Source: DATFMH01 sp035267045 (GTDB taxonomy: Bacteria > Bacteroidota > Rhodothermia > Balneolales > DATFMH01). From it: 64,000 bases of DNA. Below are positions 55,543 through 64,000 of this stretch, piece after piece; positions within the stretch are counted from its first letter, which is position 1, and every line of letters starts with the position of its first letter. Both the position numbers and the translations under genes were made by a program. The stretch is taken from positions 1 to 64,000 of the forward strand of contig DATFMH010000226.1 of NCBI GenBank assembly GCA_035267045.1. The letters run 5' to 3'. The notes under the pieces were generated by a model. The model had not been told where the DNA came from. It did no database searches and saw only the letters and a list, made by a program, of their open reading frames with translations.

Positions 55543-57153
55543 TTGCAAATAAAAAGTATTGATTACTCTCATTTGCCCTTCTCTGACTTATATAAAACTT
55601 ATGTTTCCGATTATTCCAAAGTTGATCGTTTTTATAATGGCAATCCGCTGAATGAGGATGAAATTTCCGGATTTTATAAAAAAAATGTAGCGGTCACCGA
55701 TCGGGTTGAGACGGTAAAGCTACTTAAAGATTTTAACAATGGGTTCGACCTGGATCCATTGGCACAAAAAAATATTGAAAGATTGGCTGATGAGAAGGCT
55801 CAAACCGTTGTGACCGGTCAACAACTGGGTATCTACGGAGGCCCGTTATTTACTGTTTATAAGGCTTTAACAGCTATTGTTTTTGCCAGACGGATGGAAA
55901 AAAAGACAGGGAATCCTGTTATTCCTGTTTTCTGGTTAGCCGACGAAGATCATGACTATGAGGAGATAGCCAGTGTTCGTTTCCCTAATCGTGACACTAT
56001 TCATTCAATAAAACTGGATGCTTTCAATGAAAAGAATCATGCAGTATCGGAATTGGTCATACCGGATAGGTTTACTGATTTTCGAAATGAAGTAAAAGAA
56101 AAACTAAGAGAAACGGATTTTTCTGAATCTTTATGGGATTTATTGGATGAATGCTACCGTCCCGGTGTCACATTCCGGGTGGCATTTGGCAAACTGATAA
56201 GCCAACTGTTTTCAAAACACGGAATGATCCTGGCTGGCAGCCATGATAAAAATATAAAACGTTATTTATTGCAACAGTTGCAAAGCTCTGTCGAAAATGC
56301 ATCTGAAATAGGGGAGGCACTTGAACGTCAGAGTGGGAAACTGGCCGATGTTTATCATCAACAGGCACAAACCGATTCGTCATTGCTATTCATGCATAGT
56401 GGGGAGGGAAGGGTACGTATTTCATTTGAAGACGGGATATGGAAATACGGTGACAGGGAGGAATGGCCTTCCGTAGAATTAAAAAAAATGATAGAGAAAA
56501 ATCCCGAACGATTTTCCCCAAACGTTTTTTTACGGCCCGTTCTTCAGGATGCGTTATTGCCAAACAGGGCGTATGTAGCCGGACCCGGAGAATTGGCTTA
56601 CTACGGTCAAATGAAAACGTTATACCCGATATTTAACATGGAAATGCCGTTTATTATTCCCCGCATGAGTGCTACATTGATTGAGTCGTCTATTAGCAGG
56701 ATTATGGATGATCTACCATTTGATTTTACAGATTATAAAAAAAGGATTGAAGATCTGGAATCTGATTATGTTGATAGAACCAATACCATGGACGTTAATG
56801 AATATTTTAAACAATGGAAAAAAGATGTCGATGAGTTATCGGAAAATAAGACGAAAGCGATTCAGAATATTGATCAGACACTAAAAGGAGCGGCAGAAAA
56901 AGCAAATTCATCGTATTATCATGCTCTGGATGGGCTAAAAGGGAAAGTATTTCGTGCTATCAAACAACAAAATGATATACAAATTAAACGAATCCGTAAA
57001 ATTCATACTCATTTGTTTCCGGAACAGGAATTACAGGAGCGCAAATTCTCCTTCATCTATTATATGAATAAATACGGAGTGGATATTTGGGACAGAGTTT
57101 TAACTAAGATTGATGAGGAAACATTCGATACTCATAAACTTATTAATATCTAA
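55543..57153 (+). CDS. bshC: Bacillithiol biosynthesis cysteine-adding enzyme BshC
   Basis: The 536-aa protein has the BshC pattern: VTGQQLGIYGGPLFTVYKALTA (Rossmann loop), VIPVFWLADEDHDYEEIASV with the HIGH-like DEDHD site, GPGELAYYGQM, then a long coiled-coil arm (about 425-500). BshC adds cysteine to GlcN-malate, finishing bacillithiol. The start is a TTG with AAAGGA six bases upstream. bshA and bshB are not in the window. Adjacent genes are unrelated in function but closely spaced. Confidence 0.93.
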   Translation: MQIKSIDYSHLPFSDLYKTYVSDYSKVDRFYNGNPLNEDEISGFYKKNVAVTDRVETVKLLKDFNNGFDLDPLAQKNIERLADEKAQTVVTGQQLGIYGGPLFTVYKALTAIVFARRMEKKTGNPVIPVFWLADEDHDYEEIASVRFPNRDTIHSIKLDAFNEKNHAVSELVIPDRFTDFRNEVKEKLRETDFSESLWDLLDECYRPGVTFRVAFGKLISQLFSKHGMILAGSHDKNIKRYLLQQLQSSVENASEIGEALERQSGKLADVYHQQAQTDSSLLFMHSGEGRVRISFEDGIWKYGDREEWPSVELKKMIEKNPERFSPNVFLRPVLQDALLPNRAYVAGPGELAYYGQMKTLYPIFNMEMPFIIPRMSATLIESSISRIMDDLPFDFTDYKKRIEDLESDYVDRTNTMDVNEYFKQWKKDVDELSENKTKAIQNIDQTLKGAAEKANSSYYHALDGLKGKVFRAIKQQNDIQIKRIRKIHTHLFPEQELQERKFSFIYYMNKYGVDIWDRVLTKIDEETFDTHKLINI

Positions 57154-57156
57154 TTA

Positions 57157-57753
57157 ATGCAGATTATCGACACCGGTGCTCAAAAACAAAAGATCCGTGA
57201 AAAACTCTTAATGAAACGCAAGGGATTATCTTCGTATGATTATAAGTCGGTTAATAAACAGATTCTTCATCGATTAGTGCATTTAGATACTTTTAAAAAA
57301 GCACAAACGATTCATATTTATTTGCCTATCGTAAAACAAAAAGAGGTCGATACATTGCCGGTAATCGGATCGTTGTTGGAAAAAGGTAAGAACGTGGTTG
57401 TGCCCATCACCGAATTTGATCGTATTGCATTACGTCATGTTGCTTTAGATAATATGGAAGATTTAAAGACAAACCGATGGGGGGTACCCGAACCTGTTCA
57501 ACAGATAGATATCGATATACAGGAACTTGACCTGGTTATAGTGCCTATGGTTGGCGGAGATATGCATGGTAACAGGTTGGGATATGGAAAAGGATATTAC
57601 GATAGTTTCCTAAAAGAAGTTAATTGTCCTAAAATTGGTTTACTACCGGAGACTTGTTTAGTAGATAACATACCTGTGGAAGAGCATGATGTCCCGCTTG
57701 ATTATCTGATAACCGAGGATAGAATTATCCGTGCCCGGGGCCAGGGTAGATAA
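57157..57753 (+). CDS. 5-Formyltetrahydrofolate cyclo-ligase
   Basis: Converts 5-formyl-THF to 5,10-methenyl-THF using ATP. The 198-aa length and the motifs RKGLSSYDYKSVNKQI, WGVPEP and GNRLGYGKGYYD (ATP/folate site) are typical of the family. It starts 3 bases after bshC. Confidence 0.95.
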   Translation: MQIIDTGAQKQKIREKLLMKRKGLSSYDYKSVNKQILHRLVHLDTFKKAQTIHIYLPIVKQKEVDTLPVIGSLLEKGKNVVVPITEFDRIALRHVALDNMEDLKTNRWGVPEPVQQIDIDIQELDLVIVPMVGGDMHGNRLGYGKGYYDSFLKEVNCPKIGLLPETCLVDNIPVEEHDVPLDYLITEDRIIRARGQGR

Positions 57754-57845
57754 TATTTAAAAAAGTAACCATCTTATATATAATGAACCTTTATGTATTT
57801 CGGTTCGTATAGTCATAAAAAAGGTAAAAAGAGTAAAATAATATT

Positions 57846-58535
57846 ATGGCAGAGCGTACCAAACAAATGGGGCAAAGTTCTAATCTTGGCGATTCTGTTT
57901 CCTATACGGAAAATGATCTGCAGTTAGCACTTGATGATTTTCTGGAAGAAGAAAAACGTAAAGAGGTAAAACCAACGTTATTCAATTTTCAGACAATTGC
58001 CGGTTTTGTAATCATATTTTTATCACTCAGCTATCTCGTTCAGCAAATCGGACTCAGTTGGGGGCCGAGTTTAAGTGGTTTAATGAGCGCACTTCCGGTA
58101 ATTGGTGGTGTTATTGTGACCATAGTCGGCCTGGGTATATTTAGCAGGGAAAGAAAGAAGCATCGTAAGCAAAGGCGAAAAGAAAGAAGAGAGAAGAAAC
58201 ATTTATATAATAACCTTGAACAGAGAGAAAGACGCAGGGAGAAACACAGGAAGCATGAATTTGATTCATTTAAGTCGATGTCAGAACATGATATAAAAGT
58301 GGATCGTTATGCCCTCAAAAAGAACAAAAAATTATTCCGGTCCCGTCATGATAAACGAATATTTGGTGTTTGCGGCGGTATAGCCCGTTATTTTGGTGTC
58401 AGTTCTACATTTGTCCGGTTACTTTTTGCCATAGGTACATTATTAGGCTACGGATTTCCTATAATTCTTTATATTGCACTGGCTGTAGTGTTACCTAAAG
58501 AGCCGTATTCATTATTTGATGTAGACGATATTTAA
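57846..58535 (+). CDS. PspC-domain membrane protein with charged helical linker
   Basis: The 229-aa protein has an unusual order. Residues 1-45 are cytosolic and acidic, followed by two membrane helices (about 48-65 and 75-97), then a highly basic helical segment (about 99-140, rich in RKRRER patterns), then a C-terminal PspC domain with FGVCGGIARYFGVSS and a membrane helix (YGFPIILYIALAVVLP). PspC domains sense or protect the inner membrane. It stands between the folate gene and tmk, 13 bases before tmk. Confidence 0.85.
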   Translation: MAERTKQMGQSSNLGDSVSYTENDLQLALDDFLEEEKRKEVKPTLFNFQTIAGFVIIFLSLSYLVQQIGLSWGPSLSGLMSALPVIGGVIVTIVGLGIFSRERKKHRKQRRKERREKKHLYNNLEQRERRREKHRKHEFDSFKSMSEHDIKVDRYALKKNKKLFRSRHDKRIFGVCGGIARYFGVSSTFVRLLFAIGTLLGYGFPIILYIALAVVLPKEPYSLFDVDDI

Positions 58536-58548
58536 TTAAATTAAATGC

Positions 58549-59157
58549 ATGCTGATATCATTTGAAGGGATCGATGGTTGCGGAAAGACCACACAGTTAC
58601 ATTTATTGAAAGAACGGTTGCTTGATGAAGGGTATGAGGTAAGTGATTTCCGTGAACCCGGTGGTACGGAAGTATCCGAATTTATTCGATCCATATTGTT
58701 GAATCCGGAGATCGAGATGCATCCGGTGACCGAGTTATTGCTTTTCTCGGCCGCGCGTTCCGAATTAATTGCGCAGAAAGTAATGCCGGAACTGAAAAAA
58801 GGACATATTGTTTTACTCGATCGGTTTTATGATTCGACGGTTGCTTATCAGGGGTATGGACGAAAATCTCTTGGAATCGAAGAAATTAATAAGTTGAATT
58901 CCATAGCTTCACATCGTGTAAAACCGGATTTAACTTTTTATATAAGAATTAGCCTTCAGGAAGCCCGGAAGAGAACGAGTCATCAGAGCAAAGATCGTAT
59001 GGAACAATCGAGTGAGACCTTTTTCACATCTGTTATAGAAGGTTTTGAAACCCTGGTCGGAAATGAAGACCGATTTATTGCTTTGAACGCAACCCACACA
59101 AAGGATCAGCTTCATGACATGATTTGGGATCATGTATCGAATTATCTGGAAGGATGA
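58549..59157 (+). CDS. tmk: Thymidylate kinase
   Basis: dTMP kinase of 202 aa, with the P-loop FEGIDGCGKTTQ at residues 4-15, FREPGGTEVSEFIR (dTMP-binding DRX-like region), LLLFSAARSEL and LLDRFYDSTVAYQGYGR (LID). It phosphorylates dTMP to dTDP. No terminator hairpin is seen just downstream. Confidence 0.97.
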   Translation: MLISFEGIDGCGKTTQLHLLKERLLDEGYEVSDFREPGGTEVSEFIRSILLNPEIEMHPVTELLLFSAARSELIAQKVMPELKKGHIVLLDRFYDSTVAYQGYGRKSLGIEEINKLNSIASHRVKPDLTFYIRISLQEARKRTSHQSKDRMEQSSETFFTSVIEGFETLVGNEDRFIALNATHTKDQLHDMIWDHVSNYLEG

Positions 59158-59491
59158 CTGGTATATCAGTATGTGTGTTATAGGATTAGGGCGTATGAGT
59201 GTTTGCGTAATTAGTAAAAAGCGTAACAAGAGCTGAAATAACCTCTGCATTGAAAAATCGAATAAGGGCTTAGTTTCCTAATTACAATATTCCATGTGAT
59301 GTGTTATATAAATAATAATATCAATAACTTAATGCACTGAATAATATTTTTCTCTTTGTCCAATGCTCCCTGCACATCACTAATATTGTCGGGTAATCAG
59401 ATAGAAAGGCCGGGTACTTTAAATTGATTCTAAATTTCAAAATATATTGAATGTATAGAGAAGAAGAAATTAAAAAAAGCTAATAGTTTAA
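59158..59491. other. Gene-free stretch after tmk
   Basis: I see no plausible coding or RNA gene here. It is AT-rich without clear hairpins. The following bases hold the promoter and leader of the SRPBCC gene. Confidence 0.4.
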
Positions 59492-59520
59492 TTGAAGTTG
59501 GCAGTATTATTCCTTAAATT
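59492..59520 (+). promoter_or_regulatory. Promoter of SRPBCC gene
   Basis: TTGAAG (59492-59497), 17-base spacer, TAAATT (59515-59520). Expected start of transcription is near 59527, leaving a leader of about 100 bases that begins with the hairpins listed next. Confidence 0.5.
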
Positions 59521-59528
59521 TAGTTTAT

Positions 59529-59583
59529 TGTGGATAAAGTATTCCACAGAATTAAGATGTCGGAAAAAGTGACCTTTTTCGAC
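59529..59583 (+). promoter_or_regulatory. Two-hairpin leader of SRPBCC mRNA
   Basis: First hairpin: TGTGGA (59529-59534) with TCCACA (59543-59548). Second: GTCGGAAAAAG (59559-59569) with CTTTTTCGAC (59574-59583), one bulged base. They occupy the expected 5' leader, 46 bases before the ATG, which has no Shine-Dalgarno-like sequence. The leader may set RNA stability or control translation. Confidence 0.45.
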
Positions 59584-59629
59584 AGAGAAACCGAACCTTT
59601 CAATTTCACGAAGTAGATCAAAAGCGATT

Positions 59630-60100
59630 ATGGCGCACGAAAGAATCGAAGTTAACTTGCCTCTAGCCAAAGTATATGAACTATTAAGTTCCCCTTCTAA
59701 CTTTCCAATGTTTATGGAAAGAATTTCTGAAGTAAATAAACTTAGTTCTCAATCTTTCGAATATGTCACCGAAATTGGTGGTGACGATTATCAATGGATC
59801 ACCAATGTCATTGATGACTTGAGAAACACTCGATTTGCGTGGATTACTATAAATGGAAATCTTAACCAAACAGGTACCATTCGGTTTACTCCGCTGGAAA
59901 ATGGTACCCGCACTCGTGTTGATTTCAGTTTAGACTATCGTACATTTTTTGGTGATCCTAGTGAAGATCTGGCTAAATTCATCGATGAATTGCCAGCTCA
60001 AATCAAAAAAGATTTGGAGAAATTCAAAGAATTAGCTGAGGCTGATGGATTTCACGAATCTGAAGAGAAAGAATCTGAGAAAAATGAAGTAACGGTTTAA
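59630..60100 (+). CDS. SRPBCC (START-like) family protein
   Basis: A 156-aa helix-grip fold protein: RIEVNLPLAKVYELLSSPSNFPMFMERISEV at the N-terminus, a strand array in the middle (FAWITINGNLNQTGTIRFTPL; TRVDFSLDYRTFFG) and a long C-terminal helix (EFIDELPAQIKKDLEKFKEL), ending in a charged Glu/Lys tail. Family members bind hydrophobic ligands or act in polyketide or coenzyme Q biology; the ligand here is unknown. Flanked by a structured leader and a terminator, it is its own transcript. Confidence 0.75.
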   Translation: MAHERIEVNLPLAKVYELLSSPSNFPMFMERISEVNKLSSQSFEYVTEIGGDDYQWITNVIDDLRNTRFAWITINGNLNQTGTIRFTPLENGTRTRVDFSLDYRTFFGDPSEDLAKFIDELPAQIKKDLEKFKELAEADGFHESEEKESEKNEVTV

Positions 60101-60124
60101 CAGCCTTACATATACTTTTTTGAG

Positions 60125-60149
60125 AAGGGGCGTTCAGCCCCTTTTTTTA
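60125..60149 (+). terminator. Terminator after SRPBCC gene
   Basis: AAGGGGC pairs with GCCCCTT around GTTCA (60126-60144), followed by a run of T residues. Strong intrinsic terminator 25 bases after the stop. Confidence 0.92.
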
Positions 60150-60232
60150 TGATCATATTCTTTTATCTTGATCGGAAATTATTTTGTTGATGATATACAC
60201 AATATCATTATACCAGATTAAGGATTGGGAAG

Positions 60233-61099
60233 TTGGATTTAGACCGGTTTTTAGAATCAGATCTCGTTAAGAAACCTTTTTGTGTCCTGTTCGGACACCC
60301 TGTGGCTCATAGTATGTCTCCGCTAATGCATAATACGGCTGCAAAACAGCTGGGCATACGTCTTACCTATACTGCGATCGATTTACCAATATTAGATTCC
60401 GTTAAAATAACACGGTTATTAAATGAAGAACATTTTCTGGGAGCTAATATTACAATTCCACATAAAGCTGCAATTATCAAATTTGTGGATAATCTTGAAG
60501 CTGTAGCAGAAGATATAGGTGCCGTTAATACCATTTATCGAAATGATTACCGGATAATTGGCTCTAACACGGATGTATATGGATTTTCGGTACCATTGGA
60601 TGAGTATATCGATAGCATTGACGGACGAGATGCCATCGTTTTTGGGACAGGTGGTGCGAGCCGGGCGGTGGTATATGCATTGGGAACGATGGGAATTCAA
60701 CATATTTATATGGTCTCCCGTTCACCACATCTTAAAAAAACGAATATATTTACATCCGATGCCGATGTGCATATCCTCTCATATGATGCATGGCCCCATT
60801 TTATCGATGAAGCAGGTATCATAGTAAATACGACCCCACTGGGAATGGAACCGAATATCGAAAAATCTCCCGTCAGGGATCAGCAGGTACAATATCTGTC
60901 AGATAAAATTTGTTATGACATTGTTCCCAAACCAATGAATACACGTTTTATTCAACAGGCACAGGAAGCTGGTTGCATTGCCATAAATGGTCTGGATATG
61001 CTTATTCATCAGGGTAGTAAATCGTTTGAGATATGGACCGGAAAAGAATTTCCGATTGAAATGATTCGTAATTTGCTAATAAATCAATTTCATGAATAA
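60233..61099 (+). CDS. aroE: Shikimate dehydrogenase
   Basis: NADP-dependent reduction of 3-dehydroshikimate to shikimate, 288 aa. The substrate motif HSMSPLMHN (residues 25-33), GANITIPHK with the catalytic Lys (about 81), and the NADP fold FGTGGASRAV are intact, as is NTTPLGM. The start is a TTG with AAGGA nine bases upstream. It overlaps pgeF by 8 bases. Confidence 0.95.
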   Translation: MDLDRFLESDLVKKPFCVLFGHPVAHSMSPLMHNTAAKQLGIRLTYTAIDLPILDSVKITRLLNEEHFLGANITIPHKAAIIKFVDNLEAVAEDIGAVNTIYRNDYRIIGSNTDVYGFSVPLDEYIDSIDGRDAIVFGTGGASRAVVYALGTMGIQHIYMVSRSPHLKKTNIFTSDADVHILSYDAWPHFIDEAGIIVNTTPLGMEPNIEKSPVRDQQVQYLSDKICYDIVPKPMNTRFIQQAQEAGCIAINGLDMLIHQGSKSFEIWTGKEFPIEMIRNLLINQFHE

Positions 61100-61841
61100 T
61101 ATTGAATATATAGTACCGGGTCTTTGGAGAGATGAGAGAGAATTATTGGCATTATTTACACTTAAAAATGCGTCCTTATTCAATGACAACAGACAGATTC
61201 AAGGATTAAACTTTGGCCTCAACACGAATCAGGATAAAGCTATCGTCAAAGATAATCGCGAATTATTATATGATATTATTGGTATTGATGAGCATAAAAT
61301 AGCAATGGTTCATCAGGTACATGGCAACAGGGTTGTCTATGCGAAAAAATCTCAATCTAAGCAAAAAGCTGATGCCCTGGTAACCGACAGATCAGACTTA
61401 GCACTGGCCATTAAAGTTGCTGATTGTGCGGCGGTTTTACTGGCTGACAGGGAAAACCGGATCATTGGTGCCGCACATGCCGGATGGCGTGGTGCTGTAT
61501 CCGGTGTCATTGCCAATACTGTGGGTAATATGTTGAAACTGGGTGCTGATGTCGATCAGATTGAAGCCTATGTGAGTCCCTGTATCTGCCAGCAAAAATT
61601 TGAAGTAGGTGAAGAAGTGGCGGAGCAATTTGACAATGAATTTGTTGACCGAAAAAATTATACCAAACCACATGTCAATTTAAAAGGTTATATAAAAAAG
61701 CAGTTGACCGGTGAAGGTATAAAAGATGAAAATATTGATGTTGATAGTGGCTGTACTATTACGGATGAAGATAAATTCTATTCGTATAGAAGAGAAAAGG
61801 ATAACAGCGGACGTATGCTGGCACTAATTATGTTACGATAA
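61092..61841 (+). CDS. pgeF: Peptidoglycan editing factor PgeF (laccase-like)
   Basis: The 249-aa protein belongs to the YfiH/PgeF family, which keeps L-Ser out of the peptidoglycan stem in E. coli. Conserved metal-site residues are visible: His in MVHQVHGNRV, Cys in KVADCAAVLL, His in GAAHAGWRGA. Formerly annotated multicopper polyphenol oxidase. It is translationally coupled to aroE and 14 bases before the deacetylase gene. Confidence 0.9.
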   Translation: MNNIEYIVPGLWRDERELLALFTLKNASLFNDNRQIQGLNFGLNTNQDKAIVKDNRELLYDIIGIDEHKIAMVHQVHGNRVVYAKKSQSKQKADALVTDRSDLALAIKVADCAAVLLADRENRIIGAAHAGWRGAVSGVIANTVGNMLKLGADVDQIEAYVSPCICQQKFEVGEEVAEQFDNEFVDRKNYTKPHVNLKGYIKKQLTGEGIKDENIDVDSGCTITDEDKFYSYRREKDNSGRMLALIMLR

Positions 61842-61855
61842 AATTACTGATATAA

Positions 61856-62752
61856 ATGCGTGTAAGTTATTCAGATGGATATTATGCACCGATTCCGAAT
61901 GAGCATATATTTCCAATGCATAAATTCGACGGGTTATACCAATATGTGATTGACAAGGGTATCATCGATCAGTCTTGCATTGTAGAACCGTCAATGGTAG
62001 ATATTGCTTATTTGATGATGGTACATACTCAACGGTATATAAATGGCATATTGAAGGGGAACCTGGAGTATAACGAAGCAAGACGTCTTGGTTTACCGTG
62101 GTCTCTGGGGTTGGCTCGCCGCTCACGTTTAGCTGTGCAAGGTACTATTAATGCTGCATTGATGGCATTACAGGATGGTATATCGGGTAACCTGGCCGGC
62201 GGGACACATCATTCTTTTCCCGACCGGGGAGAAGGATTTTGTGTGTTCAATGACGTGGCCGTAGCAATCAGGGTTTTGAAGAAATCTATGTGGATAAATA
62301 AAGCCATGGTCATCGATTGTGATGTGCATCAGGGTAATGGAACAGCATCTTTTTTTGAAAATAATTCGGATGTCTACACTTTCTCGGTACATGGTGAAAA
62401 GAATTATCCTTTTAAGAAACCGCCATCCAGTTATGATTTGGGACTTCCGGATAAAACGGAGGATAAATCATATATACAAGCTTTAGGTGATTCTCTCGAT
62501 CATATTTTTAATGAATTTCAACCGGATATTGTATTTTATCTGGGGGGAATTGATATTTTGAAGAGTGATCATTTTGGGAGATTAAACGTATCAATAGATG
62601 GCTTAATAAACAGAGACAGGATGGTTATTGAGCGGGTTCATAAGAAAAATATACCACTCGTATTATTACTTTCCGGTGGGTATGCGCCTACCTTGAAGGA
62701 AACAGTGGAAGCGCATAGTCATATGTTCAAAATAGCTGCTGAATTTGTGTAA
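61856..62752 (+). CDS. Histone deacetylase-family protein (acetyl-lysine/polyamine deacetylase)
   Basis: The 298-aa arginase-fold enzyme has the twin histidines His118-His119 (GGTHHSF), the zinc ligands Asp156 and His158 (DCDVHQGNGT), the third ligand Asp in GGIDIL, and a catalytic tyrosine in SGGYAP. It should hydrolyse acetyl groups from lysine, polyamines or acetoin-like substrates. It is probably co-transcribed with aroE-pgeF. Confidence 0.92.
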   Translation: MRVSYSDGYYAPIPNEHIFPMHKFDGLYQYVIDKGIIDQSCIVEPSMVDIAYLMMVHTQRYINGILKGNLEYNEARRLGLPWSLGLARRSRLAVQGTINAALMALQDGISGNLAGGTHHSFPDRGEGFCVFNDVAVAIRVLKKSMWINKAMVIDCDVHQGNGTASFFENNSDVYTFSVHGEKNYPFKKPPSSYDLGLPDKTEDKSYIQALGDSLDHIFNEFQPDIVFYLGGIDILKSDHFGRLNVSIDGLINRDRMVIERVHKKNIPLVLLLSGGYAPTLKETVEAHSHMFKIAAEFV

Positions 62753-62904
62753 AAGCTGACTATTATTTTAGCTTAAATGTAAAAATATAAGATACATATA
62801 CGACGTTATTCTAAAGTAATACGTAAAGATGAGTTAAATATCGTATCTTTCATCAACAGATTTTTTTAAACCTATAGTTCGACTAGATAAAAACTAAAGA
62901 TTCA

Positions 62905-64000
62905 TTGATACAGCATAATATTGTTTTATTGGGATCAACCGGATCCATTGGTAAACAAGCGCTTGAATTGATTCGTGAAAATAAGGAGAAATTTAAGGTC
63001 TACGCTTTAACAGCTAATGCCAGCTGGAAGACACTGGCACAACAGATTAATGAATTTAAGCCTGAATATGCAGTTATTGCTGATGATACCCATTACGCAA
63101 ATCTATGTGGGGCTGTCAGTCACCATGAAACTGAAATATTGAGTGGACAGGATTATCTCGAAGAGTTAGTTACCCATGATGAGGTGACGCTGGTATTAAA
63201 CAGCCTGGTTGGCTTTTCCGGGTTCATGCCTACTTTTACGGCACTGGAACATAATAAAAGGGTGGCATTGGCCAATAAGGAATCGCTGGTTGTTGGTGGT
63301 CAGTTAATCAATGAACGTATCAGGAATAAAAAGGATTTACTGATTCCGGTTGATTCGGAGCATAGTGCTATTTTTCAATGCCTGTCGGGTGAATCGAAAA
63401 ATCAGGTAGAGAAGTTAATAATTACAGCAAGCGGTGGACCATTCCGGACCTGGTCGTATGAACAAATGAAGCAAATAACCGTTGAACAGGCTCTTAAACA
63501 TCCCAACTGGAACATGGGAGCCAAAATAACGATTGATTCTTCAACAATGATGAATAAAGGTCTCGAGGTAATTGAAGCATATTGGCTTTTTGGTGTTCCT
63601 TTGTCACGGATTGAAACAGTTGTTCATCCTCAGAGTATAATACACTCGATGGTACAATTCATTGATGGTTCCACAAAAGCACAAATGGGTCCACCGGATA
63701 TGAAAGTGCCTATTCTGTATGCGATGTCGTATCCGGAAAGAATAGAGGCGGCAACACCGAGAATGGATTGGTCGGTTGAACAAGAAATTACATTTGAACC
63801 CGTTGACTACAAGCGTTTTCCATGCCTCAGAATCGCTCGTGAAGCATTAAAAATGGGTGGATGTGCACCGGCTGTCTTAAATGCTTCTAATGAAATAGCT
63901 GTTCAAAGATTTTTAAACAGAGAAATTACATATATTCAAATACCTAATGTTATAGAATCTTCTCTGTCTAAATTGGCTAATGGACAAAAAATAGACACAA
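62905..64000 (+). CDS. dxr: 1-Deoxy-D-xylulose 5-phosphate reductoisomerase, 3' truncated by window
   Basis: Second enzyme of the non-mevalonate isoprenoid pathway, cut at residue 365 by the window edge (about 20 more residues expected). NADPH-binding LLGSTGSIGKQ, ANKESLVVGG, the metal and substrate motifs VDSEHSAIFQ, ITASGGPFR, PNWNMGAKITIDSSTMMNKGLE and HPQSIIHSMV are intact. The only usable start downstream of the in-frame stop at 62884 is the TTG at 62905, with a weak purine-rich upstream region. Confidence 0.93.
   Translation, partial: MIQHNIVLLGSTGSIGKQALELIRENKEKFKVYALTANASWKTLAQQINEFKPEYAVIADDTHYANLCGAVSHHETEILSGQDYLEELVTHDEVTLVLNSLVGFSGFMPTFTALEHNKRVALANKESLVVGGQLINERIRNKKDLLIPVDSEHSAIFQCLSGESKNQVEKLIITASGGPFRTWSYEQMKQITVEQALKHPNWNMGAKITIDSSTMMNKGLEVIEAYWLFGVPLSRIETVVHPQSIIHSMVQFIDGSTKAQMGPPDMKVPILYAMSYPERIEAATPRMDWSVEQEITFEPVDYKRFPCLRIAREALKMGGCAPAVLNASNEIAVQRFLNREITYIQIPNVIESSLSKLANGQKIDT

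Overview
The window is a 64 kb chromosomal segment (AT-rich by eye, tightly packed, mostly housekeeping) of a Gram-negative bacterium of the Bacteroidota/Rhodothermota/Balneolota assemblage. The evidence is family content: a DUF5103 'T9SS plug-like' lipoprotein, a bacillithiol enzyme (BshC), a DUF1460 amidase, a Wzi-type outer-membrane protein, an ATP-synthase operon without its beta and epsilon genes, and a PspC protein next to thymidylate kinase. A Balneolales-like halophile is my best guess (two antiporters in tandem), but a 16S or ribosomal-protein tree is needed and none of those genes is here. Non-ATG starts (TTG, GTG) are frequent and Shine-Dalgarno sites are uneven. I see no phage, IS transposase, CRISPR array or classical DNA-binding transcription factor.

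Layout. 1-52: half of a dispersed REP-like repeat. 66-4087 (-): ccmB-holB-dapF-DUF5103 lipoprotein. 4301-6591 (+): a three-gene unit of a PtsN-like EIIA, a PII-like protein and a PBP4 homologue that has lost all three catalytic motifs. 6772-10833 (+): folD, two overlapping CPA-type antiporters and a 107-aa orphan. 10981-13833 (+): guaB and a glycosyltransferase. 13981-21017 (+): M23 peptidase, bactofilin and atpZ-atpI-like-atpBEFHAG, followed by tRNA-Ser(UGA). 21214-33335: envelope region (TolC, MlaC-like, three glycosyltransferases, Wzi, a flippase-like membrane protein, DUF3047, MMPL transporter). 33547-38895: recO, HtrA protease, lipoprotein, membrane protein, icd and a 67-aa membrane protein. 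38955-46571: mutL, a QTMAN-like glycosyltransferase, DUF1460 amidase, dnaB, a family-4-type uracil-DNA glycosylase lacking its Fe-S cysteines, and mtaB. 46581-47410: an 830 bp repeat-rich island. 47411-54710 (-): nuoABCDEFGH. 54943-64000 (+): DUF151-UVR protein, bshC, 5-FTHF cyclo-ligase, PspC protein, tmk, SRPBCC protein, aroE, pgeF, HDAC-like deacetylase and the first part of dxr, which runs off the window.

How the genes fit together. Energy metabolism dominates: most of F1Fo ATP synthase, the first eight complex I genes and NADP-isocitrate dehydrogenase. The M23-bactofilin pair, DUF1460 amidase, PgeF, DapF and the PBP4-like protein concern the cell wall. The region from 23 to 33 kb concerns surface polysaccharide or lipid traffic.

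The observation I find most worth following is at 4.3-10.4 kb. A phosphotransfer-type sensor (EIIA-Ntr-like), a PII-like sensor and a catalytically dead PBP4 form one operon, and just downstream lies an overlapping antiporter pair in which one partner lacks the acidic residue normally used for transport. Whether these form one ion- or envelope-sensing system is inference. Other unusual points are the cluster-less UDG, the repeat island that follows the truncated nuo operon, and the structured leader of the SRPBCC gene.
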